Origin: an uncultured Lachnospiraceae bacterium | GTDB lineage: Bacteria > Bacillota > Clostridia > Lachnospirales > Lachnospiraceae | Assembly (NCBI GenBank): GCA_910585255.1 | Contig: CAJUEI010000031.1 | Coordinates: 1-23,744 of the forward strand | Length of the DNA: 23,744 nt | Direction: 5' to 3' | Shown: piece by piece, positions 23,703 through 23,744 of the stretch | Position numbering within the stretch: the stretch's first letter is position 1 | Layout: every line of letters starts with the position of its first letter | Made by a program: the position numbers and the translations under genes | The notes under the pieces: generated by a model | The model's input: the letters and a program-made list of their open reading frames with translations, nothing else | What the model was told of the DNA's origin: nothing | Database searches by the model: none

Positions 23703-23744
23703 AGCTGCTATCGCAGCTTTTCAGTGGGAGTCTGCACTCCCACT
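23703..23744. repeat. Two adjacent hairpins at the window edge
   Basis: AGCTGC (23703-23708) pairs with GCAGCT (23713-23718) around TATC, and AGTGGGAGT (23723-23731) pairs perfectly with ACTCCCACT (23736-23744) around CTGC. They follow the dispersed repeat directly and may form one repeat element that runs beyond the window. Confidence 0.7.

Larger units (their letters stand above)
23060..23744. other. 685-bp noncoding operon head
   Basis: No convincing gene is seen on either strand. The region holds, from left to right, a tandem 19-bp repeat, a leader of about 165 nt, a sigma-A promoter (minus), a 140-nt compound inverted repeat, an AT-rich stretch with a minus-strand TATAAT box at 23610-23615 whose -35 is poor, a dispersed repeat copy and two hairpins at the window edge. 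Confidence 0.7.

Noticed and set aside
23060..23744. A CRISPR array or tRNA in the noncoding head
   Set aside because: No regularly spaced repeats beyond one two-unit tandem, and no cloverleaf; the long inverted repeat folds as a rod, not as a tRNA.

Overview
This AT-rich window looks like a low-GC Firmicute, most likely a Lachnospiraceae-type Clostridium relative. The grounds are strong AAGGAG/GGAGG ribosome sites, a sigma-A promoter, the Rpn-family gene tail, the DUF2304 and DUF6020-type genes, and an ABC exporter of the Gram-positive rhamnan/teichoic type. The taxonomy is inference; no rRNA or other marker gene is present. The window is almost entirely one surface-polysaccharide locus. Nineteen genes run right to left on the minus strand (about 23.06 kb down to 0.48 kb) with tiny gaps or stop/start overlaps, as in one very long operon. 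A near-consensus sigma-A promoter lies at 23232-23260.

Layout in transcription order: (1) a noncoding head (23060-23744) with a 140-nt compound inverted repeat, the promoter and a tandem 19-bp repeat; (2) a TnpB/IS605-OrfB-like protein in which all three RuvC catalytic acids appear to be replaced while the zinc ribbon is kept (21725-23059), followed by a 222-nt spacer that could hold a guide RNA; (3) a core synthesis and export module: EpsD-like GT4, ABC permease, ABC ATPase and two GT4 enzymes (16445-21502); (4) a much more AT-rich module: a coiled-coil methyltransferase, a fused double GT4, a GT-C membrane transferase, a polyprenyl-phosphate GT2, a membrane acyltransferase, a DUF2304 protein, a second GT2 and a Wzx-like flippase (5349-16442); (5) a Kdo module: a GT52-like transferase, kdsD, a CMP-sugar synthetase fused to an RraA-like aldolase domain, kdsA and kdsC (484-5295). 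The left edge holds the 3' end of an Rpn/PD-(D/E)XK family gene on the plus strand, converging on the operon.

How the genes could work together (inference): the GT4 enzymes build a backbone on a lipid carrier, and the ABC pair exports it. The DPM1-like GT2 with DUF2304 makes a polyprenyl-phosphate sugar, which is flipped and added outside the cell by the GT-C enzyme. This resembles the gacI/J/K/L side-chain system of the streptococcal group A carbohydrate. The acyltransferase decorates the same polymer. The kds genes make CMP-Kdo, for which the GT52-like enzyme is the natural candidate user. Kdo is classically a Gram-negative sugar, so a full Kdo pathway here is notable. The most interesting hypothesis is that the catalytically dead TnpB homologue at the head of the operon is a domesticated RNA-guided regulator (TldR-like).
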